Shown here piece after piece: positions 58,281-58,449 of a stretch of 58,449 nt of DNA. The DNA is from Lachnospiraceae bacterium (lineage in GTDB: Bacteria; Bacillota; Clostridia; Lachnospirales; Lachnospiraceae), in NCBI GenBank assembly GCA_017455525.1, contig JAFTAP010000076.1, positions 1-58,449 of the forward strand, written 5' to 3'. The position numbers were made by a program, and so were the translations under genes. The notes under the pieces are model-generated. The model did no database searches. It was not told the origin of the DNA and saw only the letters and a list, made by a program, of their open reading frames with translations. Positions within the stretch are counted from its first letter, which is position 1. Each line of letters starts with the position of its first letter.

Positions 58281-58449
58281 AAAATCTGCACGCATGCAGA
58301 TTTTCGGCAATTATAGTAAGCGAAATATGTAATTTCGCTTACTATAAAGCCTCCGGCGGATGCGCTCGGATTTTGTAAGGAAATATGCCGCTTTCAGCGG
58401 CCAAAATCCGACGCAGTAAACGCCAAAACGAAAAGAGTTTTGTCGTTTA
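58281..58449. repeat. Hairpin array E, running to the right edge
   Basis: Consecutive inverted repeats: AAAATCTGCA/TGCAGATTTT (58281-58304), a 16-base perfect stem TTATAGTAAGCGAAAT/ATTTCGCTTACTATAA (58311-58347), TCC-GGC-GGA (58352-58360), CGGATTTTG/CAAAATCCG (58367-58410) enclosing GCCGCT/AGCGGC (58387-58401), and CAAAAC/GTTTTG near 58424-58443. The window ends inside it, so its full length is unknown. No gene is visible here. Confidence 0.8.

Noticed and set aside
58281-58449. Possible CRISPR array
   Set aside because: The repeats are inverted, differ in sequence and have no unique spacers of constant length.

Overview
The window reads as chromosome from a flagellated, anaerobic Clostridia bacterium, most likely a member of the Lachnospiraceae. 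This is inferred from gene content: a FliW/CsrA flagellar module, a DUF4250 protein, a VTC/DUF4956/carbohydrate-binding trio, MinCDE, a flavin reductase-rubredoxin fusion and an ATP-binding protein family common in that group. Genus cannot be fixed from this sequence. Coding density is high, most genes lie on the minus strand, short 4-bp (ATGA) overlaps are frequent, and no gene-free stretch exceeds 300 bases. I saw no rRNA, tRNA or CRISPR.

Layout. 1-0.6 kb: 5' part of an IS1634-type transposase. 0.8-9.9 kb: YigZ protein, small ferredoxin, a complete BMP/Nup-type nucleoside ABC transporter (two permeases, double ATPase, lipoprotein encoded apart), a NUDIX hydrolase divergent from a flavin reductase-rubredoxin with an FNR-like box between them, thymidine kinase and a lipoprotein. 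9.9-19.5 kb: EAL/degenerate-GGDEF membrane protein, WYL regulator, transglutaminase-like protein, UDP-sugar dehydrogenase, Rho, C39-like protein, malic enzyme. 19.6-21.5 kb: minCDE. 21.8-34.1 kb: surface polysaccharide operon with rmlB, rmlA, a GH25 protein, rmlC, Wzm, Wzt with a C-terminal substrate-recognition domain, a methyltransferase-kinase protein resembling the WbdD chain terminator, and two GT2 proteins. 34.2-36.7 kb: cbiC, gpmI and a DUF4250 gene.

36.9-48.8 kb is a late flagellar cluster: flgM, flgN, two flgK paralogues, flgL, fliW, csrA, flaG, fliD, fliS, a coiled-coil chaperone-like gene and a flagellin. A textbook sigma-28 promoter precedes flaG-fliD, and a weaker one precedes flgM. 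The flagellin leader carries clustered GGA motifs that fit CsrA control. 49.0-53.7 kb: VTC polyphosphate polymerase-like protein, DUF4956 protein, carbohydrate-binding protein, HD-domain dGTPase-like protein. 53.7-58.4 kb: remnant of a DUF4143-type ATPase gene, a Zn/Cd P-type ATPase with a separate HMA protein and a divergent ArsR regulator, a chimeric Maf-like gene and an intact ATPase gene behind a three-unit tandem repeat.

The most unusual features are non-coding. Five intergenic arrays of back-to-back perfect hairpins occur at 9.1, 21.6, 33.0, 38.5 and 58.3 kb. Three of them share a stop-codon-overlapping first hairpin followed by a GTATTTG-like linker, and several share a TCC-N3-GGA mini-hairpin. 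Separately, two unrelated-looking ATPase loci each have an array of short repeats next to their promoter.
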